Below are positions 37,377 to 49,802 of a stretch of 64,000 nucleotides of DNA, one piece after another. The DNA comes from Atrichornis clamosus. Its lineage: Eukaryota; Chordata; Aves; Passeriformes; Menuridae. The position numbers were made by a program, and so were the translations under genes. The stretch lies in the NCBI GenBank assembly GCA_013400975.1, contig WBMZ01005377.1:1-64000 (forward strand). Direction: 5' to 3'. Numbering within the stretch: position 1 is the stretch's first letter; every line of letters starts with the position of its first letter. The notes beneath the pieces are model-generated. The model had not been told where the DNA came from. It was given only the letters and a program-made list of their open reading frames with translations, and searched no databases.

Positions 37377-40300
37377 AGGATATGAAGGAGCCTGTGAGAA
37401 AGCTTCAGAGCTCCAAGTGCCCTTATTTGCTGTCGTAACTACATGAGGCATATGGCGGGTTTGTTTTGTCATAAACATTGGTTTGACTTAGCTACAGGAG
37501 GCAAATGACACTTCTTTCTGAAGATTGCATTCATTTTCAGTTTTGTTTGACACGTTTGGACTAACCAACCCAAATGACATCATGGACATCAAATTGTGCT
37601 GGCATACATCCTGAAAATGATCCTGTTGGAAACTTCCAGCTAAGTTTCCGTCAGTGGAAAATGTACTTTCAGCTAAAGCAAACCTTTATGTGACATCATG
37701 ATAAGGTTAAGAGTCTTTCTGTCAGAAAACTTAAAATATTCTGTACGGTCTCCCATCCTACCTGAGAGCCTTTGAGATTGGATTGTTTGTCACTTGCTTT
37801 GGACGGTGTTTTGCTGACCTACAGCACTTCCCTCCTCATCCTTCAGAAGGAGGAGGAAGCCAAGACTTACAGAATCATAGGAGACTACTGGGCGATCATG
37901 TCAGTCTTATGGCCCATCCTGTGAAGGAGAGATTTGCCTCATCTTGTTTGGAGGATTCTAGAAAGGATCCTGGCCAACTTTCAGCTGGACAGCTGCTGTC
38001 ACCTCACCCAGTTTTCTGAGGCACAAATGAAAGATTGGCAAGAAACTCATAGCATTAGGAACGGAGGCTTTCTTGTGAAAGTGGGAAAAAGAATAATTTT
38101 CTCTTTTGTTTCCTTTTTTAAATTTAGAGGGCTTTAAAAGTTTGAAGCAAGTTCTAAATAAGTAATTGTGTCCTGTTGAGCTGTTCCTCCTTGTTAGCCA
38201 AAATGAAATACAGAAACTGCCTAAACTTGAAGTATGATGGTTCGTTCATAACAGGTTCCTTTTCTTTTACAGACTATTCCACTTCCACACCTTGTGTTTC
38301 CTTACCATAGCAACAACTAGTCTTTCAGATTTGACTATCAGAGCTTATCTCATGTTGGTTATAAGCCATTGCTTTATATACTTTTCATCAATGAAAAGCA
38401 CTATCAACAAAACAGAATTATTGGTGGTTGCTATTAGCTTGATGTCTTTTGTTGTTTGCCTGCCCTATTTGATGCACATTTAGGTAATTTTCTGTCTAAG
38501 CACCTCAACCTCTTTTTCACTGTGCAACTAACCCTCTCTTATTTTTTCTCTACATTGTAAGCACTATACCATGTATAGGAGATCTGAAAATGCTGCTCAT
38601 TTTTCATGTGCAGAGTTCATTTGGTCAGGTTGATAAAACTACAAAAAAAAGTTTAATCTCAAAACTAACCTTTGGAAAGAAAAGCCAGTGGGAGCATTAC
38701 AGTTCTAGTCAGCCCACTCCTCAGTGGAATCTGCTGAAACACTGCAAGATAAGGATTTGGTGGCTAACCTGAGTCGTAATGTAAGCCCCTTAAATAAGCT
38801 TGTCTGTCAGGTGCATAAAAATGTTCATTTCTCAGCATATATTACATACTGTAGAAATGAAATACTGTATGAACTGTTTTCTAATAGAAAGTTTGTTCTT
38901 CTCTGGCTTAAGCCTCATTATAGTTGTAGTTTCAAGAATTTCTCAAGTTATTTCCTTTCCCTGGGGAAAATATGGGGAGCTGCAATTTATTTTGCATTGT
39001 TTCTACAAGTGGAGGGACTAAATATTTGTTGAAGGTATTTTGCTACTGTTATCACACAAAAAGATATTTCTGAAAGAAGGCTTTAAGTAATTTTTTGTGC
39101 AGTTGGCCTCCAAGTACACTAAGGCATAAAAAACCCCCCAAAACCATGAAATTGGGTGGGTGGCTGTTACCTGAGGGTTACTGATGCAGAGAAACTGTTC
39201 AAGAAGAAAACTCAGTAAAACCAAGATATCTGGATTTTACTGTGATAAAAGTGATCTTGTAACTATCCTAATTGCTTGGATCAGTTTGAAGTATGTCCTT
39301 GGAATGATGTTAGGGAATATTTAATTATACTCTCCCCTCTCCATGCAAGATTGGAGTGCTGAAGCATGCAGTGTTCCTTTTGCAAAACTTGTCTGATAAG
39401 AGGAAGCTCTCCTGGTGCTGTCTTTGAGTTGGCCCTGGTTATACCCAGGAGCTGAGCAGGGCTGTTTGGAAGGCAGCCTTTTGTGCCCTGTCCTGCTGTG
39501 ACCTGCGTGCTTCAAAGTGCTCTGGTGACCAGCCAGGGCAGCTGGTATCTTTTATATGAGCTGAGAGGCTTTTAACGCAGTGGGGGACAGAGCTGGGCTG
39601 CTCTCTAATACGTCTCAGCTGCCCTTAGCCATCAGGGACAGTACTAAAGCCAGCATTAATGGGAAATATCCCTTCACCTGTAGGAAAAGACATCATTTTG
39701 TTTGGCTGAGATGGTTAAAAGTAACAGGATTGGACTAGATTGTGGGTAGGTATTCAACCTCTGCAAGATGATGCAACTCTTATTAATATAAACTTATTCT
39801 TTCCTACTAATTTTGTATTGCATTAAATGGAAAACAAAACCCCAAACTCCTCTAGTGCAGAATAATAAAATGACAGAGGAACAAAATTATTACTTCTAAA
39901 AATAACTATTTGGAAGTACTTGTCAGTAACCTTCATGTGATCCCATTCAGGCCTATAGAAGAAAAATTGCAGTGTTACACCAATGATTACTTCAAGGGGT
40001 AAATCCAAGAACAACAACATTTGCAACAAAAATTTTTGAGTGGAGGTTACAGAAACTGTACATTATATGCAACATGTTCCAATATTATTCCAAATATTAT
40101 TATAAAATTCATTAGTAAGAGATTAACTAGTACTTTTAGAAGAATAGAACACTGTAGCATCTGAGAAGAGCATTGAGCTGAAGTGGAAATGTATATCAAT
40201 AAAAAGGGTTTGGATTATGGAATCAGAATTTTTAAAGAAAGAAAATCCCAAGAGTCTAAACACTCATGCTTTAAGGAATACCAGTTTGCAGAAAACTGTT

Positions 40301-41572
40301 GATTCTTGGAGTATGTGAAATCTTGAAAATTGTTTGGTCAAAACTGCCTGGAAGTTGAATTTCTTTCTTTGAAATATCTGGTTCTGGCTACCATGCCCAG
40401 TAAGGTGGTCCATAATCCCATTCCTCTTTCTAAAAATAAAATAGGATTAAAACATATTTACAAATATAGTAAAATTAAATAACTCGGTATATGTATAAAA
40501 TATTGTTAGCTGCTGATACTGTTAATCAGAGCAATTCTAAAAATTTTACCATATAGAAGTGGGATTATGGTTCCATATGTCAGATGTTAAGAGCAGAACC
40601 AAAGATACTTTGCCTAACAGACTTTTGGTTGCTGGAATTTTTTCTTTTTTTTCCACATTTACTCACAATCTTCTTAAACCTTTTCTCAGATAGCTTTATG
40701 TAACATTTAATCACTAAAATAAGATTCATTGAATAAGGATATAGTTGCTGATATTTAAATCTAATCTATTACCCAGAAAGTTTTCTGAAGTCAAAGTTTG
40801 AGTTCTCAAGAAGTGTTTGTTTGATCTTGGAGAAGATATCCCAGTGATTAATGTTAACGATAATGTGTTGATTGGTGCTTGGGAGAACCTATTCATAGAG
40901 ACAATAGACTATTATACTCTACTTTAACTACCATACAACAATATTGAAGTTTTATTCTGCAGAAACAATAGCCTTATTTATACATCCCGGCCTGCCTCTA
41001 AACCAGCATTGCAGTTTCTGGCTTCCTATGAGGTCAAAAGTGCCCATTAACAATTTCAGAGCTCGAGGAGTTCAGTGCTGTACCAAGGTGCAGCAAAAAG
41101 CAAGTGGAATTTTTCAGTCTGACCATCATCTGCAGCTTACAGGAAAGAAGCTGAGCACTGGAGCTGCTGTAGCTCATCTGAGAGGCGCAGTAAAGTTTGG
41201 GATATTCAGGCTAAATTCTCCTCTCTTGAGTAAGACTGGACAAGCCCTCTCGAAGTGTTTCGTTAGCAAGGGTTAGGAGCAGCAGGTGCCCCAGTTTTCT
41301 TACCAATGCCGAAATCATCCATGAGCATCAAATTTAATAGACCCTAAAAACAACTGCAACATCTGCACTTCTCTAAGGTGAATATTTGGACCCAGAAGCC
41401 AAACAGAAGTTCGGGGCTGTAACTTTATATTATTGTTGTTAGGCTGTTCTGAGTTGTTTCAGTTGAGCTGTGCTCTGAAGAACTTGCAGATTATGGAACA
41501 CTCATGCACTGAATCTGTGAACTGAACAGAGCATAGATTTATCTTACTGTGTTCATGCTTCTTTGATTTAAG
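37377..41572. other. Noncoding stretch
   Basis: No exon or clear repeat. A short 'acagaatcatag' at 37869-37880 recalls the reversed CR1 tail but is not supported by what follows. The open frame at 40944-41276 (110 codons) has no familiar motif. Confidence 0.45.
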
Positions 41573-41578
41573 AATAAA
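41573..41578 (+). terminator. Candidate polyadenylation signal AATAAA
   Basis: AATAAA in ttaagaataaagaagc is followed about 20-30 nt later by a GT-rich stretch (tgctggtgtgtc). The arrangement fits a vertebrate poly(A) site on the forward strand. No terminal exon is recognised, so chance is quite possible. Confidence 0.25.
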
Positions 41579-41889
41579 GAAGCAAGTCTGAAACCCTTGC
41601 TGGTGTGTCAATGATTATAACTTAGCATATTAGATTTGTGAAAGTGTAATCTATGCATAAAGTTGGGAAGAAAGACGAAATTACCACAGAACCTACACCA
41701 GAAACTGCTACCTCGGATCTTGATATTTAGTTCTGGAAATAGAGGCCTTTTCTGCTTGAACTGAAATGGTGTTCATTTGGTTATGCGAAATAAATTATTA
41801 ATAATATTTGTAAGTCAATACAGAGCTATTACATTATGCTTTGTCAACATACTTGTTTAAATTGTTACACATATAAAAAAATTCATTAG

Positions 41890-41910
41890 TAATTAATTAA
41901 TTAGTAATTA
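41890..41910. promoter_or_regulatory. Cluster of four TAATTA homeodomain sites
   Basis: TAATTA occurs at 41890-41895, 41894-41899, 41898-41903 and 41905-41910. The first three overlap to form a perfect 14-bp palindrome. TAATTA is the core bound by many homeodomain factors, often as dimers on palindromes. An AT-rich microsatellite-like origin would give the same pattern. Confidence 0.35.
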
Positions 41911-42099
41911 ATTTCTGCACAGTCAGATTCCTTGGTGTTATATTAAAATTAGACATGAGTATAGAAATATGTCTTTAAATAGCCCATGCACTTACTCCTC
42001 TGTTTTCTTGTCTTTGCACAGAGGTACAGCATTGGAGGGAGGAAAGCGGATTCTCTTTGCTGTGTAAAAATGCACACAAAAATTAAATGGTCTGAATGA

Positions 42100-42215
42100 T
42101 TTAGAGTAATGATTTGCATTACATAACCTTAATGGTTTTCATCTGTTATTAGTCACCTTGAAATGACAGTAATGTGGTGCAGCAATCGCAGTAGTTATTT
42201 TTTATTTACATACAA
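42100..42215. promoter_or_regulatory. Enhancer-like block with POU octamer
   Basis: The block has a perfect ATTTGCAT octamer (42112-42119) running straight into TTACATAA (42119-42126), a PAR-bZIP or C/EBP-like half match. Complex, non-repetitive sequence follows, including gcagcaatcgcagtag and a forkhead-like TTATTTAC (about 42201-42210). The texture resembles deeply conserved noncoding elements, but conservation cannot be measured here. Confidence 0.3.
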
Positions 42216-43319
42216 CAGACATACCAGGTTGTAGAAAGTTTATCTGGGACAACTTTCTGTACTGTGGAGGTTGAGCTGCATCCAGCTCATTTTTAATTAA
42301 AACCTTGCTTCTAAATAGCCTTTCTCTGTTTAATAGTACAGCTTATCTTTTAAAACAGACTCTGCAGAGAGGAGGGAAATTATCCTTATGGACTGGAAGG
42401 CCATATGGACCCTTCAGTTTGGGGAATATGCACAGTAGATTCTGATAGCTACAGAGACCTTTGATTTTGCTTGTTACCAAGGCTTGTTGAAGACAGTGAG
42501 CTCAAGGAACTTTAAAATGAGGGTCTAGAATAAATCCTAACCTGTTTGAAGGATGAAGGAGGGCTTTCAGTTACCATGCAAGACTGGAACTCAGACCTAG
42601 GATTGGAATGATAGGCTGTAGCCAACTGCAGGAGCTGTAGAAGTAGGGAAAGACCATGTAACTGCAGACCTACTGAAAGTGGATAGGGAAACAACAAGAA
42701 CGGCAGTGGGAATTGGGAAGGGAAATCCAAGCAAATTGCGTGGATTTTCTTCTTTGAAGCAGTTGATTGGGGTTTTGAAGAAAAAAAATCGTATTAATTC
42801 AGACAAGAGTGAAAAAGCAAAGACAACAGGCCTGTGTTAGCTCAAGTGTAGATTGATTTTTGAGTAGCTTTGTATCATGATTTGTGGGTGTAGGGTGAGA
42901 GGGAGGACTACCAATAAAGGCCATTGTTACAGTGGAATCTAACTTAAAAAAAAGAGGATTGTTTTCTGTAGGCCAAAAAATGGCAGCTGGACAAAAAAGA
43001 AAGGAAAATGTAAATAAGGGCAGACCTTTATGTATGTATATATTTGAATTTATTAGCTGCCAACATTCTCAAGCAGAAATGGAATTTGATACGTTATATT
43101 CCTAGTTATATGTATTTCACTCCTACTAGAATTCCTCTGAAAGATGGTTTGTTTGACTGATTTAAGGTTTGTTTGATTTCAAAATGCAGAGCATAGAGTA
43201 AAAGAGAAGACAAGCTTCTTCAAGCTGAGAGAGCGAACATCCTAACAGCACCCCTAACCAAAGTCACATTAACCATTGCTAGAGGCTCAGGAAGGCACCA
43301 GCCAGTTCCTGTACAAAGT
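42216..43319. other. Noncoding stretch
   Basis: No gene or repeat recognised. Reverse frames at 42512-42730 and 42597-42806 overlap each other in different phases and carry no known motif. Confidence 0.5.
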
Positions 43320-43581
43320 TCCGGAAGGAATGGCATGAAGCTGTGTCAGGGGAGGTTTAGGTTGGATATCAGGAAAAAGTTCCTCACCCAGGGAGTGGCT
43401 GGGCACTGGAACAGGCTCTCCAGGGAGGTGGTCACACCAAGCCTGTGTTCAAAAAGCGTTTGGGCAATGCTCCTCAGGCACGTGGTGTGACTCTTAGGGA
43501 TGGTCCTGTGCAGGGCCAGGAGCTGGACTTTGAAGTTCCTAGTGGGTTCCTTCCAACTCAGAATATTCTGTGATTCTGTGA
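43320..43581 (+). mobile_element. CR1 LINE 3' fragment with intact 3' end
   Basis: It follows a CR1 subfamily consensus closely: aagctgtgtcaggggaggtt, aggttggatatcaggaaaaa, gctgggcactggaacaggct, ggtggtcacaccaagcctgt and atggtcctgtgcagggccag. It ends with gaatattctgtgattctgtg, two CR1-type terminal octamers. It is 5'-truncated to about 260 bp. The wording (ctgggcactgg, terminal attctgtg) differs from the 18.7-kb and 54-kb copies, so at least two CR1 subfamilies are present. Confidence 0.95.
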
Positions 43582-44719
43582 AGCTGTCCCATTATTTAAA
43601 AGTAAATTTTGTAAATAACACAGATTTTTACATTTAGGGAACAATAAAAATCCTGTCCTATTATCACAGTATCACAGAAAGCAGTTAGTTGCTGCTGTTT
43701 CTTTCCATGTGTGTCTGAATCCCCTTGGATCTGTTTAATAAAAACTGTTAAAATCCATACTTCTGCTGTCTCAGACAGGCTTTGTAAAGTCATGATATGA
43801 AGGTTCCCTTTCAGGGTTTTTCTTTTCTTCTCCTTCCCCTGGGAAACCACTTTTGGAATTGAGGAAATGATGATGTCTTCTCTCAGATCTCAATTCCTGC
43901 AAAGACATGTCATATCAGCCCTCATACAGAGGAGCTTTCACAACCAGGAAGGCATTGTGGAACATGTTTAATGTCACATCGAGCTTGATCTAATACCACC
44001 TTAAATATTTTCTGAGTCATTTCATGTGTTGTACATCTAGGAGTGTATTTTATTGTGTGCTTACTCATTTCACTTCTTTATCACTTCTATGTTTTCCTGT
44101 ATTTAGAAAAGCAGTTAATTAGTTGATGGTTTCAAGTGCAGTAATTCTGCACCACAAGATTCTCATCTCAAAGATACTTTTTTTAACCAAAGAACCGCAC
44201 TGCATTCAAAGAGATTATTGCACATTGCAGTGTAATGAAACAATACGGAACTATCTCCTTAAATCCACACAGGTGTGCTCCATTCAGGTTTCACTGAAAT
44301 AAAATTGTTCTTTGCATATCTGATCTGTCATTGCTTGGGCACTTGAGAGATCGCATCCATTGCCCTGCTTAATTTTATTTTAGGTTGTTTGCTTGTGTGT
44401 AGATGATATAATTATGTCCCTTGTCTGCTGGCTTTTGTGGGTATTGCAAGTCTTTTTTTGACTTTTAACACATACATCCTGTTGGTCATTTTTGCCATAT
44501 ACGACACATCACAGTCTTTTTCTTAGAATCTGTTTCAAAGTTGTTGGAGTGACGTGCTCATTTCCTGTCTTTTTAAGTTCAGGCCTATTCTTTTTTTATC
44601 TTGGGAACTTCATTTAGTAACCCAGGGTCTCTTAAGATCAGCAGTGAAAGGCTCCACCACATTTTCTTGCTAAAGAGGTGGTGTGAGTATGACATCATTC
44701 ATCTGTGCTAGACACTGAC
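43582..44719. other. Noncoding stretch
   Basis: AT-rich. A small 'tcacagtatcacag' near 43664 recalls CR1 tail repeats but has no CR1 body beside it. No gene recognised. Confidence 0.5.
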
Positions 44720-44915
44720 TCATCGGCATTTGACCCGAGGGTGGAACCCGGGAACAGGGGTTAACATGAAGTCAGCTGCGGTTGCACAATGCCTTTCACG
44801 GTTGTTCTCCCTCTCCTTTTTTCCAAACCATCTAAATAATTGCACGGTGCAGAACATAACGAAGTTGCAGCGATAGGGGCGAGCGTCGCTTTTGGGGCTC
44901 TTCCAGGCAGCGTTG
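44720..44915. promoter_or_regulatory. CpG-rich patch
   Basis: Twelve CpGs lie in about 190 bp (44723-44913), including the cluster gcgagcgtcgc, in a window otherwise strongly CpG-poor. A 99-codon reverse frame spans it, but the protein matches nothing I know. It may be a small orphan CpG element, a conserved enhancer or a relatively recent insertion. It is too short and AT-balanced to call a promoter island. Confidence 0.35.
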
Positions 44916-47900
44916 TAGACAGCAGTGAAAAAGAGTAGGAAAAAGTTTCTGATAGAATATTGGATTTTACCTTTGGATGTAGAAATAGCTTTGTCCAGTA
45001 CCCAGATAATGGAAAGCAAATTTGTCTTGAAACTGTAGTATCACAGAACCTGTTGCATTAATTTTTGCTGTGAAATACTGTTTTCAGGTTTTTAGGGCAG
45101 GATCATGTTTTTTAAACTCTTCATGTTTTTACCATTGAGGCATTGTTGACTTATTAGTCTCTAAGACATGTTTTGATTTGGTTTTTGTTATGGGGGTTTT
45201 TTTCCCCTGAAATTTTTTGGCGGTGTTTTCAGCTTGTCCACAGTTTCTTTTTTAGAATTCTTTGCTTTATGGTCTGGCTCAGGGTCTGGTCTCCTTGTTA
45301 AATACAGCCTGAGCATGCATTTAAGGGCCAAAAGTCACCAGTGATGTGACTTGCAGGAACATCTGTAATATTAAGAGCTTTAGAAAGGGAATTACCTGTT
45401 GAGGTCTCCAGTTTCTTGCACTGATTGAAACTAGGCAGAATTTGTCATTCAATATTATTTTGGGACATTAGAAAATCTAATGTTTTTCCCTTGTTAGATC
45501 ATTGCACTGGTGATTAGTTTCTGCTTTTATTGTTGACACGGGGCAGGAGCACTAGGGCTCCTCTTTGTGGGCTGCAGGAAAACACACCCACTCTCCCCAG
45601 CAGACATTTGGGTTGGTTCAGTGCATCAGCTGGGGCGTGTGGCTGTGCCTTCCCCACCTGTAGGTGATACAGGGAGCCCAGCTGGCCTGCCTGGAGGTAA
45701 TGCCTGCAAGGGGAACATTGCTCAGGACTAGCTGTTTCCAGGATGTCCCTGTCAGTTAGCTAGAAGTGGTTTGATGTAGGCTCTCTTTATCCTTTTACAG
45801 CATGAGAAACAGGCTTTTCCCTGCTTCAAAAGATGTGCAGAGCAGTAAACGCATAGGTTGTTTATTTTTGCTTACTGGTGAGTGGTGTGTATTATAATCA
45901 AAAGAAAAACAATTGGAAAAAAAGCTAACTTTCAGAATCTAGAAATCTGTCGTGTAAGCAACTTCACATGAGAGTGTAACATGGTTTAATGTAATACTTT
46001 AATTATTTCTAGGTGGTGTATAATTACTTAGCACTTTTCGTGCTAAAAATTGCTTATAAATGGGCAAGACAAGTGGAACTTATATTTGGAAATTTGAAAT
46101 TCTTCACATAACATTTTGTAAGAATAAGTGATTACAGTTAGGATTGTTATTGTACACTCATACTAATTTTGAAAGATACTCGTTTTCTGGAAATAATGTA
46201 ATTGTTTTCAACATATGAGGCTAGACTACCCCTTCCAGAAATTTTAAGACTTGTAGATCACTCCTGGTTTTAATTGGAAAGTGCATTAAGTATTTAACTT
46301 TGTGGCTCATATGGGTAAATATATTTTGGTAAACTTCTTGAGTAAATGAACAATATAGATCTTGCTTTTATGAAAGTTCTTGCTGTGTAAATGCAGTGTA
46401 GCCTGCTTCTCTCCACTCAGCTGGTTCAGCAAAAGGCTTAAGCATGCACTTGCTTTTGTATACACGGTAGGACTTTAAGAGGTTTCTTAATTGAGGGCCT
46501 TTGTCCCTGATGGCTGATTTCTGGTTGAGTAAAAGACAGAAAATCTGGTTCTTGAAAAAGCTGTGAATGGGTGGAATGTGGTTCTGCAGCCTAACCTCTT
46601 ACCCAAGGATGACGTGAAGCCTTGGAGTTTGTGAGACAGACGCCTGCTGCAGTGGTACATAAGCAGTTTTCTGTAAAACCAAAAGGAGCGTTATCTGAAA
46701 TGGGATGGTGTAAAACCTCTTTGGCTCAAGCTGGAAAAAAAGTTTGAATATTGGAACTTGATCATAAAATAGGGTAAAAGCAGTCTCTTTTTTCCACAGG
46801 CATTGTTGAGTTCTGATGCAAATTCCATGCAAATTGCTGACCTTGGAAACACCATGGGGGCAATCTTTACGTGGGCATAAACAATTTCTCCAATGTGCTA
46901 AGGCATAAATAGTTTTGGTTTTGACATCAGACAAGCAAGAGGTTTTTTTTCAGGTTACATATTCTGGATAAAAGGCATTTATTAAAGCCACTGCTCAAAA
47001 ATCTGCTTTGGAGTTATTCTTCAGTAACCTTTTCCCACCAGATTGTCTAGCATTTTTCCAATGTAGTTGGTTATTGTTGGTTATTTTCTGAATTAGTTTT
47101 TGTCTTAGCACTAGGGGATGCAACTATTATATGATTTAGTTATGGTGGCTTTGAAAATAACGGGGCAGGTGGATGTATGATGATCCTGTGAAAGGAGAAG
47201 CAATTATGGGCACACAGAGAGCTTCTAAACCTTCTTTGTTCTCCATCACCTTAGATTATGTGCTTAGCATCCTGCTTTTGCTCATAAAAGTACACATTTA
47301 GAAATTAGAATAATTAATCAAATCTTTTTTCAGAGACTTCAATTTCAAAGTGTATGTGTGCTGTGATTTTTTTTTTTTACACTCATACACACACCCCATC
47401 AATTTAAGTATATTCATAAACATTCTTTTGGGTTATCGAATTGCTTATGTCTCCTGATCTAGTGAAGTGCAGAAACATTAAACATTTGCTTTTGGATTAT
47501 AGGGAATTAGAGTCACACTTACCTGCAAGGTCATCTCTCAAGGAAGCACAGCAACAACCAGGCTTTTTTTTATGTCAGATGGTAAATTTGCTGAGTTTCA
47601 TTGACAGGGGTAGGGGAAGGAGGGAACAAAATAATTTTTTTTTTTCTTTTTCCGAACCCAGCAACTGGAAATCTAATCTGCAAAGAAAATGCATCTCACA
47701 ATAAGGACAGAAATTTTGTTTGTATTTGTTTGCTTCTGTGTGAAGAAAACACAGATTGTAGCCTGTGTCCTCCATATGTTTGGGGTTTGGTTTGGTGGGT
47801 TTTTTTTAGATTTCATCTTGGAATTCTGTATAATTAAAATATAAGTTAATAAAGGAGAGTCTGTCAGAATCTAAACTGAAGTGGTGCTCCTGGTGCTACT

Positions 47901-49684
47901 GCAATTTTATATGTGTTTCATTATATGTTGTACATAATTTCAGTATATGATGTACACATTCCTAAACATTAAGTATATCCTATGAAATAACAGCACCTCA
48001 TAAAAAGGGATCATTTTCATACTAATGATATATTTAAGCTGTTCAGAAACTAACTGAACTTCCAACCTATTTCCTGAGGCAGGATTTGGGGATATATTTA
48101 ATTTAAATGGGGCAGTCATAGTGAGTTAGGAATTGTGCAATGACTGCTATGTTTACTGCTCAAGAGGTGCAAAATTGTTAATTGATACATCAAGTCTTCC
48201 TTGCCGAGTAAATTCTCACATGTAGCATGTCTGCATTCTCAAGAGTTAGATCCAAAAAGTGATCTGCACATGTGTAGAACTTCGTAATGTCATCTGCTGA
48301 AGACTGCTCAGCCTTTTAAGAGGAAAGTAAGGCAGGTTTTCCATTTAAATGGCTCAAATTCACTCATCGTTGAACACTAATGTCTTATTTGGCTTAAGGT
48401 ACAATCCGAGTGTGAAATCACTTCTTAGTGTCCCTCAATTTCTCCTTATCTTCTTTACTTCCATGCCTTTCCTTTTGGTAAAGGACTTAGAAGAAAGAGA
48501 AGAATCCCACCCAAAAGTTAGACACCATGGTCCTGTGTATTGTTCCAAAGCCATGTGTCATTTATTCTCTCCCACCCTGTGTTTGTACTCTTAAGGGTCT
48601 TTACAGTGCAGGTGGAACATTTAAGTTTAGGAAACAGCAGTCTCACAACAAAGAATGCTGGAGGCTGCTGTTGTCACTGATCAGCTCTGTTAGGATACAC
48701 TCAGGTTTCAGATCCTTTAATTTCTATAGTCTGTCTGTAACAGAAAATTAAATCTCAGTTTCTGCCCAGGCCCTCCAGTTCTTATTATTTTAGTGATAAT
48801 TTTCGCTTTTTTTTTTTTTTTAAATTCTTGCTGTAAAGATCTGATTCTGAAATCAGGGGTCACTGGGAATATTTTAGTGGGGTTTTTTTCATAAAAAAAT
48901 TTTCACTACGGCAAGCCTGGAGGAAGGTCAGAAAATGATTGTGAATTGTGCAGTTTCCATTGTCACATCACTGTCAAGGCTTTAAAAAATCCTGAAAGTG
49001 TCATCACACTTAGGTAGGAATAAAAACTAGGATTTCTTCTTCTGAGAGTTTTCCATCAACTTTGATTTACTGAATTCACAGCAACTGGAGGAAAAAGAGC
49101 TTGGTGTGGGAGCAAATTATGTGTTTGACCTTTTCCATGCATGTGAAGCAATTTTTTTCATAACTGCCATGCATTTTATGAAATTGTGAAAGACGGTTGT
49201 GAGATAATGAAAATGAAATAATGTTCAATCAAGGAAATTTGCAGTGGAGGTTAAACCTAAACCATTAGTCAGGTGTGCTGTACTGATTGATTTAGATACC
49301 AGATTTCTGTTCGTCAGAATCTGAATTTCCTGCTTTTTTGTTGATTTACTGGGGAGAGTCAATACTCTTCAAGACAATGCATTTCTTGAACTCCACTTCC
49401 ATGAGACTGAAGTGCATATGTAGTTGATAGACCTTTTGTTTTAAGCAGGTAAGGGTAATTTCTCAATACCTCTCCTGCTTTGCCATCCCTGTGTTTAAGG
49501 GTTCCAAGACACGGTGAGAAGCATGTTTTCTTGTGCACTGCAGGATTCCTGGCTGCCTTACATGACAGCTTTAAATTAGTGCCTCTGCTTTCATTTCACT
49601 GTGCTCCTTTCCATCATCCATTTCAGCAGTGAAACTTGACTTGGTGTGTGTTGCAGTCTAATAATGACTTGCCTTAGGAGCTGT
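44916..49684. other. Noncoding stretch
   Basis: Contains a GC-richer segment (about 45540-45720), T-runs at 47367-47378, 47635-47645 and 48807-48821, and a T/G-rich run (ttggggtttggtttggtggg) near 47780. No exon, RNA gene or mobile element recognised. Frames are at most 111 codons. Confidence 0.45.
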
Positions 49685-49802
49685 CTGGCCTCGTGCCACG
49701 GGCAGTCAAAGCGTCATTGCTCGATCGCAATATGAAAGTTGCCGTATCTCATTGCAGTGATAAGGACATTTCAGAGGGTGAGGAGGGAGGGGGAGGAGGA
49801 GT
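49685..49802. promoter_or_regulatory. CpG-bearing complex block beside a purine tract
   Basis: Six CpGs fall within about 55 bp (49691-49743), around the palindromic core cgatcg in tgctcgatcgcaatatgaaa. A G/A-only tract follows (about 49772-49800) with three G-runs of at least three. The mix of retained CpGs and complex sequence is what conserved regulatory elements look like, but no test of conservation is possible here. Confidence 0.3.

Noticed and set aside
37866..38040. Possible reverse CR1 start (acagaatcatag at 37869-37880)
   Set aside because: The short word fits the reversed CR1 tail, but the following 150 bp does not follow any part of the CR1 3' UTR that I can recognise.
43660..43682. 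tcacagtatcacag as another reversed CR1 tail
   Set aside because: Two imperfect octamers only, with no CR1 body on either side.
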